From contig CAYWPT010000007.1 in assembly GCA_964460605.1 (NCBI GenBank), positions 1-33,346 on the forward strand: 33,346 nucleotides of DNA. The letters run 5' to 3'. Numbering within the stretch: position 1 is the first letter of the stretch; the number at the start of each line of letters is the position of its first letter. A program made the translations under genes and the position numbers. This document shows positions 22,138 to 29,615 of the stretch, piece by piece. The notes beneath the pieces are model-generated. The model ran no database searches. It was not told the DNA's origin and was given only the letters and a program-made list of their open reading frames with translations. Origin of the DNA: CAYFJV01 sp964460605. GTDB taxonomy: Archaea > Nanobdellota > Nanobdellia > Woesearchaeales > GW2011-AR9.

Positions 22138-22842
22138 TTATGGTTTCATCCAACGTATTTCATAATAAGTTACATCACCTTCGCCATCAACAATTCCCAT
22201 TAACAATCTCTTCTTTGTACTATGGGCAACTCTGTTTTTAGCTGCAAATTCATACCAAGTAAGGGTACTTCCTTCATGTACGGGATAGACAATCCAACGT
22301 GCATGATCTTCTCCTGGTTTAATTCCCCTATCATACACTCTAAAGTCTGCACCAAATTTTAATGCAGTCTTAATGATATATCCTCTATTCCTTATGTCCT
22401 TATATACAGAATATCTAATCCAGAATTGTGGTTCAACTTTTCTAGCTTTTTTGATATAACTTTCAAAACTAATTTTTCTCCCTGATTCACTACGGAGATC
22501 TAATCTTTCCTTTTCAAAAAGATATAATGCTTCAAGTAAAGTAAGTTCTACCTTGCCATTTTCAATGAGTGTTCCAAACCTACTTTGGTTGTAAAGTTCT
22601 CTTGCATCATCACTCACCTCAGTGATAACTTTTTCTCCCTGAATAATAGCTTTAACTGGTGTTCTTTTATTTCCGTTCTTTTTTGGTTTTGCTTCTGTCA
22701 ACTCCAATTTTTCTTGAGAAGTCTGCACTACAATAGTTTCTTGTAGATCACTCTCAAGGCTTGGATTTTCAACTACGTATTCTTCTTCTTCTTCTAAGGT
22801 CTCAGACAATGCTGCCTTAGCAGATTTTTTAGTTTTTGCCAT
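22138..22842 (-). CDS. endA: tRNA-splicing endonuclease EndA
   Basis: 234 residues. Residues 1-55 are a charged, probably disordered extension. The N-terminal EndA domain follows with QSRFGTLIENGKVELTLLEA, then the catalytic domain GYIIKTALKFGADFRVYDRG with Tyr170, EDHARWIVYPV with His180 and RVAHSTKKRLLMGIVDGEG with Lys211 (Lys210 is the neighbour), the classical Tyr-His-Lys triad, ending VTYYEIRWMKP. It cuts bulge-helix-bulge introns in pre-tRNA and pre-rRNA. One short catalytic copy is present, as in homotetrameric or heteromeric enzymes; the partner state cannot be told. GTTTAAAAG (22873-22865) is 23-31 nt before the ATG. Confidence 0.95.
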   Translation of the reverse strand: MAKTKKSAKAALSETLEEEEEYVVENPSLESDLQETIVVQTSQEKLELTEAKPKKNGNKRTPVKAIIQGEKVITEVSDDARELYNQSRFGTLIENGKVELTLLEALYLFEKERLDLRSESGRKISFESYIKKARKVEPQFWIRYSVYKDIRNRGYIIKTALKFGADFRVYDRGIKPGEDHARWIVYPVHEGSTLTWYEFAAKNRVAHSTKKRLLMGIVDGEGDVTYYEIRWMKP

Positions 22843-22896
22843 ACTATCTTAATAATTACGCCCACTTTTAAACCTTTTTGAAGAAGAACAGAGCTT

Positions 22897-22909
22897 CGAA
22901 AGAATTAAA
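22897..22909 (+). promoter_or_regulatory. BRE/TATA region of the CPWC glutaredoxin
   Basis: CGAAAG followed by AATTAAAT, the same BRE wording as in front of grpE. The gene itself has GAGGTTGA a few bases before ATG 22954. Confidence 0.45.
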
Positions 22910-22953
22910 TAGCTTTTAACTTCACAAAGTAAAAAAGAAAAGAGGTTGATTTT

Positions 22954-23205
22954 ATGACAATTAAAATTTATTCTACACAAACCTGCCCTTGGTGTAAAAA
23001 GGCAAAAGAATTTTTTGATAGTAAAGGAATTAAATACAAAGATGTTGATGTAACTGATGATGAAAAAGCTCGTGATGAAATGGTTGAGAAATCAGGACAA
23101 ATGGGCGTTCCTGTAATTGATATTGACGGAGAAATTATTGTTGGTTTTGATCAAGAAAAAATAGAAAAATTGTTAGAAAATAAGGGTTTAACCCCAAATA
23201 CCTAA
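22954..23205 (+). CDS. Glutaredoxin-like protein (CPWC type)
   Basis: 83 residues: IYSTQTCPWCKKAKEFFDSK with the CPWC dithiol, DVDVTDDEKARDEM, then QMGVPVIDIDGEIIVGFDQE with the cis-Pro and a terminal helix. This is the NrdH/Glrx-like YruB family pattern (short, GxxGVPVI...G...GFD). It works as a cytoplasmic thiol oxidoreductase, probably reduced by the TrxB at 15296. GAGGTTGA is a clear ribosome site. Its last 18 nt overlap the convergent MerT-like gene. Confidence 0.92.
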   Translation: MTIKIYSTQTCPWCKKAKEFFDSKGIKYKDVDVTDDEKARDEMVEKSGQMGVPVIDIDGEIIVGFDQEKIEKLLENKGLTPNT

Positions 23206-23571
23206 CCAAATACCAATAATCTCAACAATTACATACAACCAAATAATATAGGAAAGTATTGCAATTGTCAAAGTAATCAGGGTTAAATTTATTATTTTCT
23301 TTCTTTTTCTTTTAGCGGCATCTAAACTACAGATTCCTTCTTTTGTATAGAAATACCATCCAAGCACTCCTAGTAACAAACCTAATGAGACCCCTCTAAA
23401 TACCCATCTATAATTCCCATAAAGGTTATCTGCTAATGATGCAGCAAAGGCAACACTACTCAAACCAAATAAAACAAAAATAACTGGAGTAAAACAACAA
23501 AGTCCAGCTATAAAAGCAGTAATAGGTATTGCTTTTTTCAAAAATGATTTTTCTTTTTTATCGAGTTTCAT
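23188..23571 (-). CDS. Small membrane protein with a Cys-Cys motif, MerT-like
   Basis: 127 residues and three membrane spans (about 13-37, 53-70 and 92-122). The first span holds GLCCFTPVIFVLFGLSS, an adjacent Cys pair near a Pro as in the mercuric-ion transporter MerT; the loop before the third span has YTKEGICSLDAAKRKRKK with one more Cys. MerT-like proteins pass soft metals through paired Cys. No mercuric reductase or MerP is nearby, so the cargo may be copper or another metal, in keeping with the cupredoxins next to it. It could instead be an unrelated thiol membrane protein. Confidence 0.7.
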   Translation of the reverse strand: MKLDKKEKSFLKKAIPITAFIAGLCCFTPVIFVLFGLSSVAFAASLADNLYGNYRWVFRGVSLGLLLGVLGWYFYTKEGICSLDAAKRKRKKIINLTLITLTIAILSYIIWLYVIVEIIGIWLGIWG

Positions 23572-23645
23572 AAATTAAGAGAAGTAAGAATTACTTATTA
23601 AATTAACTTTTGAAGATAAAATAAAAGAAAAAAAATAAGGAAAAC

Positions 23646-24128
23646 CTATTCAACTACGACCATACCTTTCATGCCCATTGCAGCATGAGGTGCACATACA
23701 TAGTAGTAAGTTCCAGGAGTATCGAAGCTAATTTCCTTCTCTTCACCAAAATCTACTCCAAAACCGCTTTCCAAAGCATCTTTTTGACCAGCATCCCAGG
23801 TTTCTTGACTAACTTCAACTACGTTATGTGAACCGCCAACATCGAATAAAACTGAATCTCCAGCTTTAATGGTTACAGTATCAGGGGTAAAGGTTACACC
23901 AACAGTTTTAATCTCTACAACTTCAGATGCAGCTTCTTCTTCAGGAGCATCCTCAGTTTCAGCAGAATCTTCAATGTCGCTACTTTCTTCTTCTGTTTCC
24001 TCAGCATCGTCTTCCTGTGCTTCAGCTACTTCTTCAGGAGCTTCTGCAACTTCACTTGTCTCAGAACATGCAAACAAGAATAATGCTAATGCAAGAACTG
24101 AAATCATTACTAAAAATTTACTTTTCAT
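23646..24128 (-). CDS. Blue-copper (cupredoxin) lipoprotein, amicyanin-like ligand set
   Basis: 160 residues. A lipoprotein signal ends in LFLFAC (Cys21). Residues 22-70 are a very acidic Glu/Ala/Asp/Ser linker that holds the domain away from the membrane. The domain has all type 1 copper ligands: H101 in VGGSHNVVEV, then C145, H148 and M151 in YYYVCAPHAAMGMKGMVVVE; the C-x2-H-x2-M spacing is that of amicyanin and halocyanin-like proteins. An extracytoplasmic one-electron carrier or copper-binding protein; no oxidase or other partner is visible here. Second gene of a two-gene unit, 43 nt behind the related 24172 gene. Confidence 0.93.
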   Translation of the reverse strand: MKSKFLVMISVLALALFLFACSETSEVAEAPEEVAEAQEDDAEETEEESSDIEDSAETEDAPEEEAASEVVEIKTVGVTFTPDTVTIKAGDSVLFDVGGSHNVVEVSQETWDAGQKDALESGFGVDFGEEKEISFDTPGTYYYVCAPHAAMGMKGMVVVE

Positions 24129-24171
24129 TGTTAATTACCTTAAAATGTTTTAAAATAAGAATAGAAAAAAT

Positions 24172-24627
24172 CTATTCGAATACAGTAATGGTTCCTTTAA
24201 CTCCGTAACCTACAGTCCAGTATTCGTAAGTTCCAGCTGATTCAAACACGTGAGTATAGCTTTCTCCTACTTGGATTTTAGGTGAGTCAACTGCTCCACC
24301 AACCTTAAATTCTTCTTTGAATACTAAAACAACTTCACTAATCACATCAACATCATCAGCGTTTGCATTTACAAAGGTTACTCCTTCGCCAACTTTAACA
24401 CTAAATTCCATTGGATCGAATCCTTCAGGACCTAAGATGCTCACATCACCAGCAATAATAACTGCCTGTTCTTCAGCTGCTCCGTCAGAAGCGCCTGCTG
24501 TACCTTCACTGGGAGCACTTGGTGCTTCCACATCTTCAGCTGCTGGAGCTTCTTCAGTAGAAGCGCAAGCAAATAAAAGAAGTGCCACAGTCAATACAGC
24601 TATAACTACTATATTTTTTGTTTTCAT
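24172..24627 (-). CDS. Cupredoxin-fold lipoprotein lacking copper ligands
   Basis: 151 residues with lipobox Cys21 (LLLFAC), an Ala/Glu/Pro/Ser linker (22-55), and a domain with cupredoxin layout: GFDPMEFSVKVGEGVTFVNA, YTHVFESAGTYEYWTVGYGV and KGTITVFE. Where the copper-site Cys, His and Met occur in the neighbour, this protein has T138, Y141 and V143, and the first His position (NANADDVDV) has none, so it should not bind type 1 copper. It is probably a paralogue or a partner with a purely structural role. GAGGTAA precedes the ATG; first gene of the pair. Confidence 0.85.
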   Translation of the reverse strand: MKTKNIVVIAVLTVALLLFACASTEEAPAAEDVEAPSAPSEGTAGASDGAAEEQAVIIAGDVSILGPEGFDPMEFSVKVGEGVTFVNANADDVDVISEVVLVFKEEFKVGGAVDSPKIQVGESYTHVFESAGTYEYWTVGYGVKGTITVFE

Positions 24628-24779
24628 TTAATTTACCTCATAAACTTAATATTTATCCTTTATTATGAAGATGTTTATAAAATTATTGAAATTAAAAGGT
24701 AAATACCATTATAGAAAAGCTCTTAAATAATAATTGTTTTATAGAATCTATGTTAAATAATCTAAAATTATTTGCACAT

Positions 24780-24797
24780 AAAAACCAAGGGGTTTTT
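24780..24797 (+). promoter_or_regulatory. Hairpin covering the ribosome site of the ZIP-like gene
   Basis: AAAAACC (24780-24786) pairs with GGTTTTT (24791-24797). The purine run AAGGGG (24787-24792), the likely ribosome binding site for GTG 24803, sits in the loop and stem. A TTTTATAG box at 24737-24744 would start transcription shortly before the hairpin. The stem followed by T7 also resembles a terminator, so either translation or transcription could be controlled here. Confidence 0.45.
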
Positions 24798-24802
24798 TTA
24801 TT

Positions 24803-25495
24803 GTGTCTTTGATAACTATTTTAGTATTAGTACTCTCTCTTGTATTAGGTATAATCTATTATGTGGGAAATCAATTTGATATTAAAAAGAAAAGTTATCG
24901 GGCAAAAATTATTTCATTATCAGCTGGGATTTCTATAACTTATCTTATTTTAGAATTATTCCCTTCATTTACAGTTGGCGCTTTTGCAATTAACCAATTA
25001 TTATTTTTAGCAGTATTATTTGGTTTTATTGTACATCATGTTATTGAAAAAAATATCTTTCGTCATCATCATATGAAACAAGAGCTTATTCGTTTACTCA
25101 CAGTTGAGGAAAATATGTTCTCTTATGCTTATCATTTCTTAGTCGGAATTTTACTCTTATTTTTTATGAGATTAGATGTAGTTCAAGGGATTTTGTTCTT
25201 TTTCCCAATCTTGAGTTATACTTTTGTAAATGCAATTACTATGAAGCCCCATAATTCTAAATTAGAATCTATGCTTAATGCAAGCTCTTCTTTTGTTGGA
25301 GTAATCTTTGGTTTTATTTTCTTTGATTTTATTGCTCTTCCTGTCTTTTACTTATTATTAGGCATAGTTACTGGCATTTTGCTTTTTAGTATTACAAGGC
25401 ATCAAGTACCTTTTGGAAGCAAAGGACAACCAGGATATTTTATTTTAGGGTCAATTTGTTATGGTGCTTTAATTGTATCTAGTTGGTTTATTTAA
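24803..25495 (+). CDS. ZIP-like multi-span membrane protein
   Basis: 230 residues, about eight hydrophobic spans. GTG start with AAGGGG upstream. Features recalling ZIP metal transporters: IISLSAGISITYLILELFPS with an acidic residue in a span, VHHVIEKNIFRHHH with a His cluster, YAYHFLVGILL and VFYLLLGIVTGILLFSITRH. The invariant HNxPEG motif of ZIP proteins is not present, so transport of zinc is unproven; a ZIP-fold relative of other function is possible. It is convergent with rpe, the stop regions overlapping by 8 nt. The neighbouring copper-related genes make a metal role attractive (inference). Confidence 0.65.
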   Translation: MSLITILVLVLSLVLGIIYYVGNQFDIKKKSYRAKIISLSAGISITYLILELFPSFTVGAFAINQLLFLAVLFGFIVHHVIEKNIFRHHHMKQELIRLLTVEENMFSYAYHFLVGILLLFFMRLDVVQGILFFFPILSYTFVNAITMKPHNSKLESMLNASSSFVGVIFGFIFFDFIALPVFYLLLGIVTGILLFSITRHQVPFGSKGQPGYFILGSICYGALIVSSWFI

Positions 25496-26117
25496 CTAAT
25501 CTCTCAAGAATTCTTTTTGCTTTTTTCAGACTATTACTTTTAGAGATAAATGATCCGGAGACAAAATAATCTGCTCCTGCCTTTTTAGCAAGCCAAATGG
25601 TCTTAGGATCCATACCACCATCAACAATAACTTTTACATGTGGATTATGTTTTTTAATCTGTCCAACTTTCTTTAAGGGAGCTTTCAAAAATTTAGCTCC
25701 ATAATAACCTGGGTGTACAGTCAAAACCAAGACATAATCCATATAGTCAATAAAACCTCTAAAATCAGTAAATGTGGTCTCTGGTTTTATAGCGAAGGCA
25801 ACCTTAAGATTATTTTTTTTCAACCAATTAATGAAAGCTTCTTTAAACTTAACAGCCTCCCATTGCACTATAAAATATTTTATTTGTCTCTTTTTTTTCA
25901 ACTTTAAAATGTACTTTTTAGGATTTTTCACCATCAAATGTACACCATAAGAAAATTTAGTACTCAAACGAAGATCAAAATCTAAAACTTTTGTGGGAAC
26001 AAATTTCCCATCAGCTACATCTAAATGCAATACAGAAGAAACGCCTTCTAGCTTTTTCAAATAACAATTAAGTTCTTTTTGATCTGCAGCCATTACTGAA
26101 GGAAGTATTTTACTCAT
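25488..26117 (-). CDS. rpe: Ribulose-phosphate 3-epimerase family protein
   Basis: 209 residues, a TIM barrel. Motifs: ILPSVMAADQKEL at the N-terminus, VLHLDVADGKFVPT (metal His/Asp), YGVHLMVKNP, VLVLTVHPGYYGAKFLKAPL, VKVIVDGGMDPKTI and the phosphate loop ADYFVSGSFI. The common DVMDGxFVPN reads DVADGKFVPT here, a small change. Interconverts ribulose-5-P and xylulose-5-P, or allulose-6-P in relatives. Its ATG overlaps the rpiB stop (ATGA), so it is the last gene of a coupled four-gene operon. Confidence 0.92.
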   Translation of the reverse strand: MSKILPSVMAADQKELNCYLKKLEGVSSVLHLDVADGKFVPTKVLDFDLRLSTKFSYGVHLMVKNPKKYILKLKKKRQIKYFIVQWEAVKFKEAFINWLKKNNLKVAFAIKPETTFTDFRGFIDYMDYVLVLTVHPGYYGAKFLKAPLKKVGQIKKHNPHVKVIVDGGMDPKTIWLAKKAGADYFVSGSFISKSNSLKKAKRILERLVK

Positions 26118-26569
26118 CGTTTAGTAGCCTTCTCAACTTTTTTCAATCTTCTTTTATGTCTAGCTTCTTTAGAAAATTCTGTACCAATCCATACTTTTAC
26201 AATACTTTTAACTTTTAACAAAGCCATATAATCACTTGGAACACAAAGAATGTTAGCATTATCGTCTCTTTTAGTGCTCATGGCCATCTTTTTGGTAAAA
26301 ACAGTTACCGCACGCACACCCTTTACTTTATTTGTCGCAATGCAGACACCTTGGCCATTTCTACAAAAGACAATCCCCAAACTTTTTTTATCCTTAGCAA
26401 CTTTTTTAGCTAATGGAATTACATAATCTGGATAATCATCATTATTCTTAAACTTGTAAGGGCCTAAATCAACTACTTCATAAGCTAACTTTAACAAGAA
26501 CTTCATTACTCTTTGCTTATAACTAAATCCACCATGGTCTGATGCAAGATAAATTTTCTTTTTTGCCAT
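26114..26569 (-). CDS. rpiB: Ribose-5-phosphate isomerase B (RpiB/LacAB family)
   Basis: 151 residues. YLASDHGGFSYKQRVMKFL, DDYPDYVIPLAKKV, GIVFCRNGQGVCIATNKVKG and RDDNANILCVPSDYM follow the RpiB family, with the catalytic-base Cys in VFCRNGQG. The typical CGTGIG loop is CRNGQG here, with Gly-Thr replaced by Arg-Asn; substrate preference might differ. Interconverts ribose-5-P and ribulose-5-P. The C-terminus is strongly basic (RRLKKVEKATKR). Coupled to fba upstream (TAATG overlap of 1 nt) and rpe downstream (4 nt). Confidence 0.92.
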   Translation of the reverse strand: MAKKKIYLASDHGGFSYKQRVMKFLLKLAYEVVDLGPYKFKNNDDYPDYVIPLAKKVAKDKKSLGIVFCRNGQGVCIATNKVKGVRAVTVFTKKMAMSTKRDDNANILCVPSDYMALLKVKSIVKVWIGTEFSKEARHKRRLKKVEKATKR

Positions 26570-27483
26570 TATGCCTTCCCTCTTGATCCAAACAATTTAA
26601 TCCTCTCTTCAGCTACTATACACATATTTCTGCGAGCACCACCTAAAATGTGCCGAGGGTCATAATCTTTAGGTTTTTTCTTCAAAAATTCACGCACACC
26701 AGCATCAAATGCTATGCGTAAATCTGTGTCTGTGTTAACTTTAGTAATTCCAGCCTTTATAGCTTTTTTCAATTGATCGGTATGCACTCCCTTTGCTCCA
26801 CCTAATTGAGCACCAAACTTCTTAGCTAAACTCACCCATTTTTTAGGCACGGCTGAAGCACCATGCAAAACAAGAGGTGTCTTCACTTTTTTACCTATAT
26901 CACGCAGAACATCAATTCTTAATTTTGACTTAGATTTAAACTTAAATGCGCCATGACTAGTCCCAATTGCTACTGCTAAAAAATCACAACCTGTTGCACT
27001 TACAAAATCTTTAGCATCTTCTGGATTAGTCAATATTATCCTCTTCGCAGAGATTAAATCCTCTGTACCACTGATAGTACCTAACTCAGCTTCTACTGAA
27101 ATGCCTCTTCTATGTGCCATTTGAACAATCTGCTTAGTAACTCGAATATTTTTCTTCAAATCATACATAGATGCATCAATCATTACTGAAGAATATCCTT
27201 TACGTATGGCTTTTTTAACCAATTCTGGGTCCTTTCCATGATCAAGATGTAATGCAATTGGGATGTTACTTTTGTTTGCAGCTACTTGCGCAATAGCATA
27301 CAAATAATCCATGCCAGCATACTTAACCGCACCACCTGTAGTGGCAAGAATGATTGGGGCTTTACATTTTTCACCAGCTCTCACTGCAGCTTGTGCAATT
27401 TCCATATTATTAATATTGAAATGTGCAACAGCATATTTGCCCTTTTGAGCTTTCAAGAGTAATTTCTTGGTATTAGCTAACAT
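26569..27483 (-). CDS. fba: Class II fructose-bisphosphate aldolase family protein
   Basis: 304 residues. The class II zinc barrel is clear: YAVAHFNINNMEIAQAAVRA, PIALHLDHGKDPELVKKAI with metal ligand His and catalytic Asp, SVMIDASM, VEAELGTISG, LAVAIGTSHGAFKF with the second His, TPLVLHGASAVPKKW with the third His, and ITKVNTDTDLRIAF. It cleaves or forms fructose-1,6-bisphosphate; family members also use tagatose-bisphosphate or other ketose phosphates. It begins 2 nt after pfkB ends and overlaps rpiB by 1 nt. Confidence 0.93.
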   Translation of the reverse strand: MLANTKKLLLKAQKGKYAVAHFNINNMEIAQAAVRAGEKCKAPIILATTGGAVKYAGMDYLYAIAQVAANKSNIPIALHLDHGKDPELVKKAIRKGYSSVMIDASMYDLKKNIRVTKQIVQMAHRRGISVEAELGTISGTEDLISAKRIILTNPEDAKDFVSATGCDFLAVAIGTSHGAFKFKSKSKLRIDVLRDIGKKVKTPLVLHGASAVPKKWVSLAKKFGAQLGGAKGVHTDQLKKAIKAGITKVNTDTDLRIAFDAGVREFLKKKPKDYDPRHILGGARRNMCIVAEERIKLFGSRGKA

Positions 27484-27485
27484 CC

Positions 27486-28451
27486 CTACTTTTTTTTCTG
27501 TACGGTAATTTTATGCCGTTTTACTGCGCGTTTAGCAGCAGTATGGTTTAACAATTTATGTTTAGTTCCTCTATGTTGAATTACAGAACTTGCAAGTGCT
27601 TGACCAAATTGCAAGCATTCTTCAACAGAATATCCTTTAAGATAAGCTGCTAAAAATCCAGCATTAAAAGAATCACCAGCACCGGAAGTATCACAGACTT
27701 TCACTTTTGGTGGTTTTAATCGGTAATGTTGCGTCCCATCGTATGCATACAATGATTTATCACAATTAGTAATTACTACAACGTCTGGTCCAAGTTTGTG
27801 TAACTTTTCTAATAATTTTGCTTCGCCACTTCTTTTATCTTTCAATAACACTTGTGCTTCTTCTTTATTCAATATAATTACTTTAGAAGCAGATAAGAAA
27901 GGTTTTAATTTTCTTACACCTTGTTTTGCTAAATAAGAACTTGGGTTAAACAATAAATTGATCTTATTCCTTTTTACGAAAGGCATAAGTTTTTTCATAG
28001 TATTGTGAGATTTTCCTACAAGTGTAGAAAGATAAATCCATTTTGTTCTCATCAAGGCTTCTTTACTTACATCTTCAGGCCCTAAATCAGAACTTGCATC
28101 TTTGTGTACAAAAATAACTCTATCTTTATCTTTTACACTACAGACAATGGTACTATTATCGCTGTGGTGCACAGATCTTTTTTTATTTAATAAAGGAACT
28201 TTGTAATGCTTTAATTCATCGAGTATAAAACCTGCGTCTTCATATTTCCCAATTTTTGCAATAATTGCAGGTTTTAATCCCCATTTAGAAAGTGCAGCAG
28301 CAACGTTACTTGCACCACCGCCAGAATGTCTCATATAATTATGTGTAAGAACCTTTACACCTTTTTTTATCGTCGATATGCTGCCACGCATAGAAACGTA
28401 ATGGTCTACAGTTGCAGAACCAATGCAGATTACATCATATTTTCTTGCCAT
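27486..28451 (-). CDS. PfkB-family (ribokinase-like) sugar kinase
   Basis: 321 residues. The substrate-side motif SGGGASNVAAALSKWG near residue 43 and the ATP/anion-hole signature CDTSGAGDSFNAGFLAAYLK with catalytic Asp are both intact. The substrate cannot be read: phosphofructokinase, ribokinase and nucleoside kinase are all in this family. As first gene before an aldolase, RpiB and Rpe, a sugar or sugar-phosphate kinase is more likely than a nucleoside kinase. A CATTTAAATAAA-type box lies on the minus strand near 28490. Confidence 0.9.
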   Translation of the reverse strand: MARKYDVICIGSATVDHYVSMRGSISTIKKGVKVLTHNYMRHSGGGASNVAAALSKWGLKPAIIAKIGKYEDAGFILDELKHYKVPLLNKKRSVHHSDNSTIVCSVKDKDRVIFVHKDASSDLGPEDVSKEALMRTKWIYLSTLVGKSHNTMKKLMPFVKRNKINLLFNPSSYLAKQGVRKLKPFLSASKVIILNKEEAQVLLKDKRSGEAKLLEKLHKLGPDVVVITNCDKSLYAYDGTQHYRLKPPKVKVCDTSGAGDSFNAGFLAAYLKGYSVEECLQFGQALASSVIQHRGTKHKLLNHTAAKRAVKRHKITVQKKK

Positions 28452-28540
28452 TCCTCTATTAACACCTACACTAAGAAAAGAAAGTTTTTATTTAAATGCT
28501 TTCTGTTTTTTCACAAAAAAATAACTCATTAATAAAAAAA

Positions 28541-29509
28541 TTAATCTAAGAAAATGTTTCCAAAATCTTTATGGAAGAAAAAATTCTCGTCACTTTTATT
28601 ATCTTTTATTAGATCTAGCATAAAAGATGTTTTCGCGTCTAATTCTTTTGCTATACTTATTACCAATGCTTCTGGAATTGCAGGAGTCTTGGGTGCACCA
28701 AAATGTTTTTTACCTAAACTGCTAGCTAAAATATTCTTTAGTTTCAATTTTGTTTTTTCTTTAAGGTCTGATCTCTCAAGATTTTTGTTTAACATTTCTA
28801 AGCCTAGCACTACCTGCCCTAACATATTCCCATCTTTATTAATTTCAATTGAAGTATGTACATCAAATTGTTTTACTTTACCAATATCGTGTAATAATGC
28901 TCCTGTAATAAGCAAATCACTATTAAGCCCTGGATAAATCTTTAATAATTCTAAAGAAATTTTTGCAACATTAAGGTTATGTTCAAGTAATCCACCAACA
29001 CAAGCATGATGCCTATACATTGAAGCGGGACTTTTTCTAAAAGCAGTTGAGAATTCCAAATCATGGAAAAATGATTCTAAAACTCTCTTCAATTCTTGTT
29101 CATTTACTAAATTTAATAAATCTAAAAGCTCTTGCCATAACAAATTAATATTCTTTGGAGATTTTTTAACAAAAGCGCCAGTTTCATACTCATGTTCAGC
29201 TAATCTTTTTAATTCATTGCTTTGATTAACACTAAGCTCTACATTATTATTAAAAGAAGATATTTTTCCTTGGACAAAAATGACATCATTGACAAAAAAA
29301 GAGTTATACAACGACACCATGTTTGTTTTATCTTCAGAACCCCAATATTTCAAGAATATCTCTCCAGAAGAATCACCTATCTTAAGCTCAAAACGCCATT
29401 TAGAACCGCCAGCGTAATCATAGAGTCCGCCTTTTTCCCTAATAATAAATATGTCAGCAACTGTGTCTCCTTCATCTAATGTAGCTATATCTTGTACTTT
29501 ACTGAACAT
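28541..29509 (-). CDS. OB-fold plus HD-domain 3'-5' exonuclease, YhaM-like
   Basis: 322 residues. Residues about 15-100 are an OB-fold nucleic-acid-binding domain (KWRFELKIGDSSGEIFLKYW, DVIFVQGKISSF). The HD domain follows: YRHHACVGGLLEHNLNVAKI with H167/H168 and H177, LITGALLHDIGKVKQFD with H207-D208, and GNMLGQVVLGLEMLNKNL; the tail PEALVISIAKELDAKTSFML carries the last conserved Asp region. This is the arrangement of Bacillus YhaM (CBF1), a metal-dependent 3'-5' exoribonuclease that also acts on ssDNA. Monocistronic on the minus strand. The role in this archaeon (RNA turnover or DNA repair) is open. Confidence 0.9.
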   Translation of the reverse strand: MFSKVQDIATLDEGDTVADIFIIREKGGLYDYAGGSKWRFELKIGDSSGEIFLKYWGSEDKTNMVSLYNSFFVNDVIFVQGKISSFNNNVELSVNQSNELKRLAEHEYETGAFVKKSPKNINLLWQELLDLLNLVNEQELKRVLESFFHDLEFSTAFRKSPASMYRHHACVGGLLEHNLNVAKISLELLKIYPGLNSDLLITGALLHDIGKVKQFDVHTSIEINKDGNMLGQVVLGLEMLNKNLERSDLKEKTKLKLKNILASSLGKKHFGAPKTPAIPEALVISIAKELDAKTSFMLDLIKDNKSDENFFFHKDFGNIFLD

Positions 29510-29615
29510 AAGCTTTAAAGAAAATTAAAGTTAAAAAACTTAATCATAATAGAAAATATAGATTCATTATCTGTATATGCTTCATTAGATTTAAGAAAGA
29601 AAATAAAAAAATTAC

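Noticed and set aside
23869..24208. Plus-strand frames opposite the cupredoxin genes
   Set aside because: Ser- or Gln/Leu-repeat shadows of the acidic linker on the minus strand.
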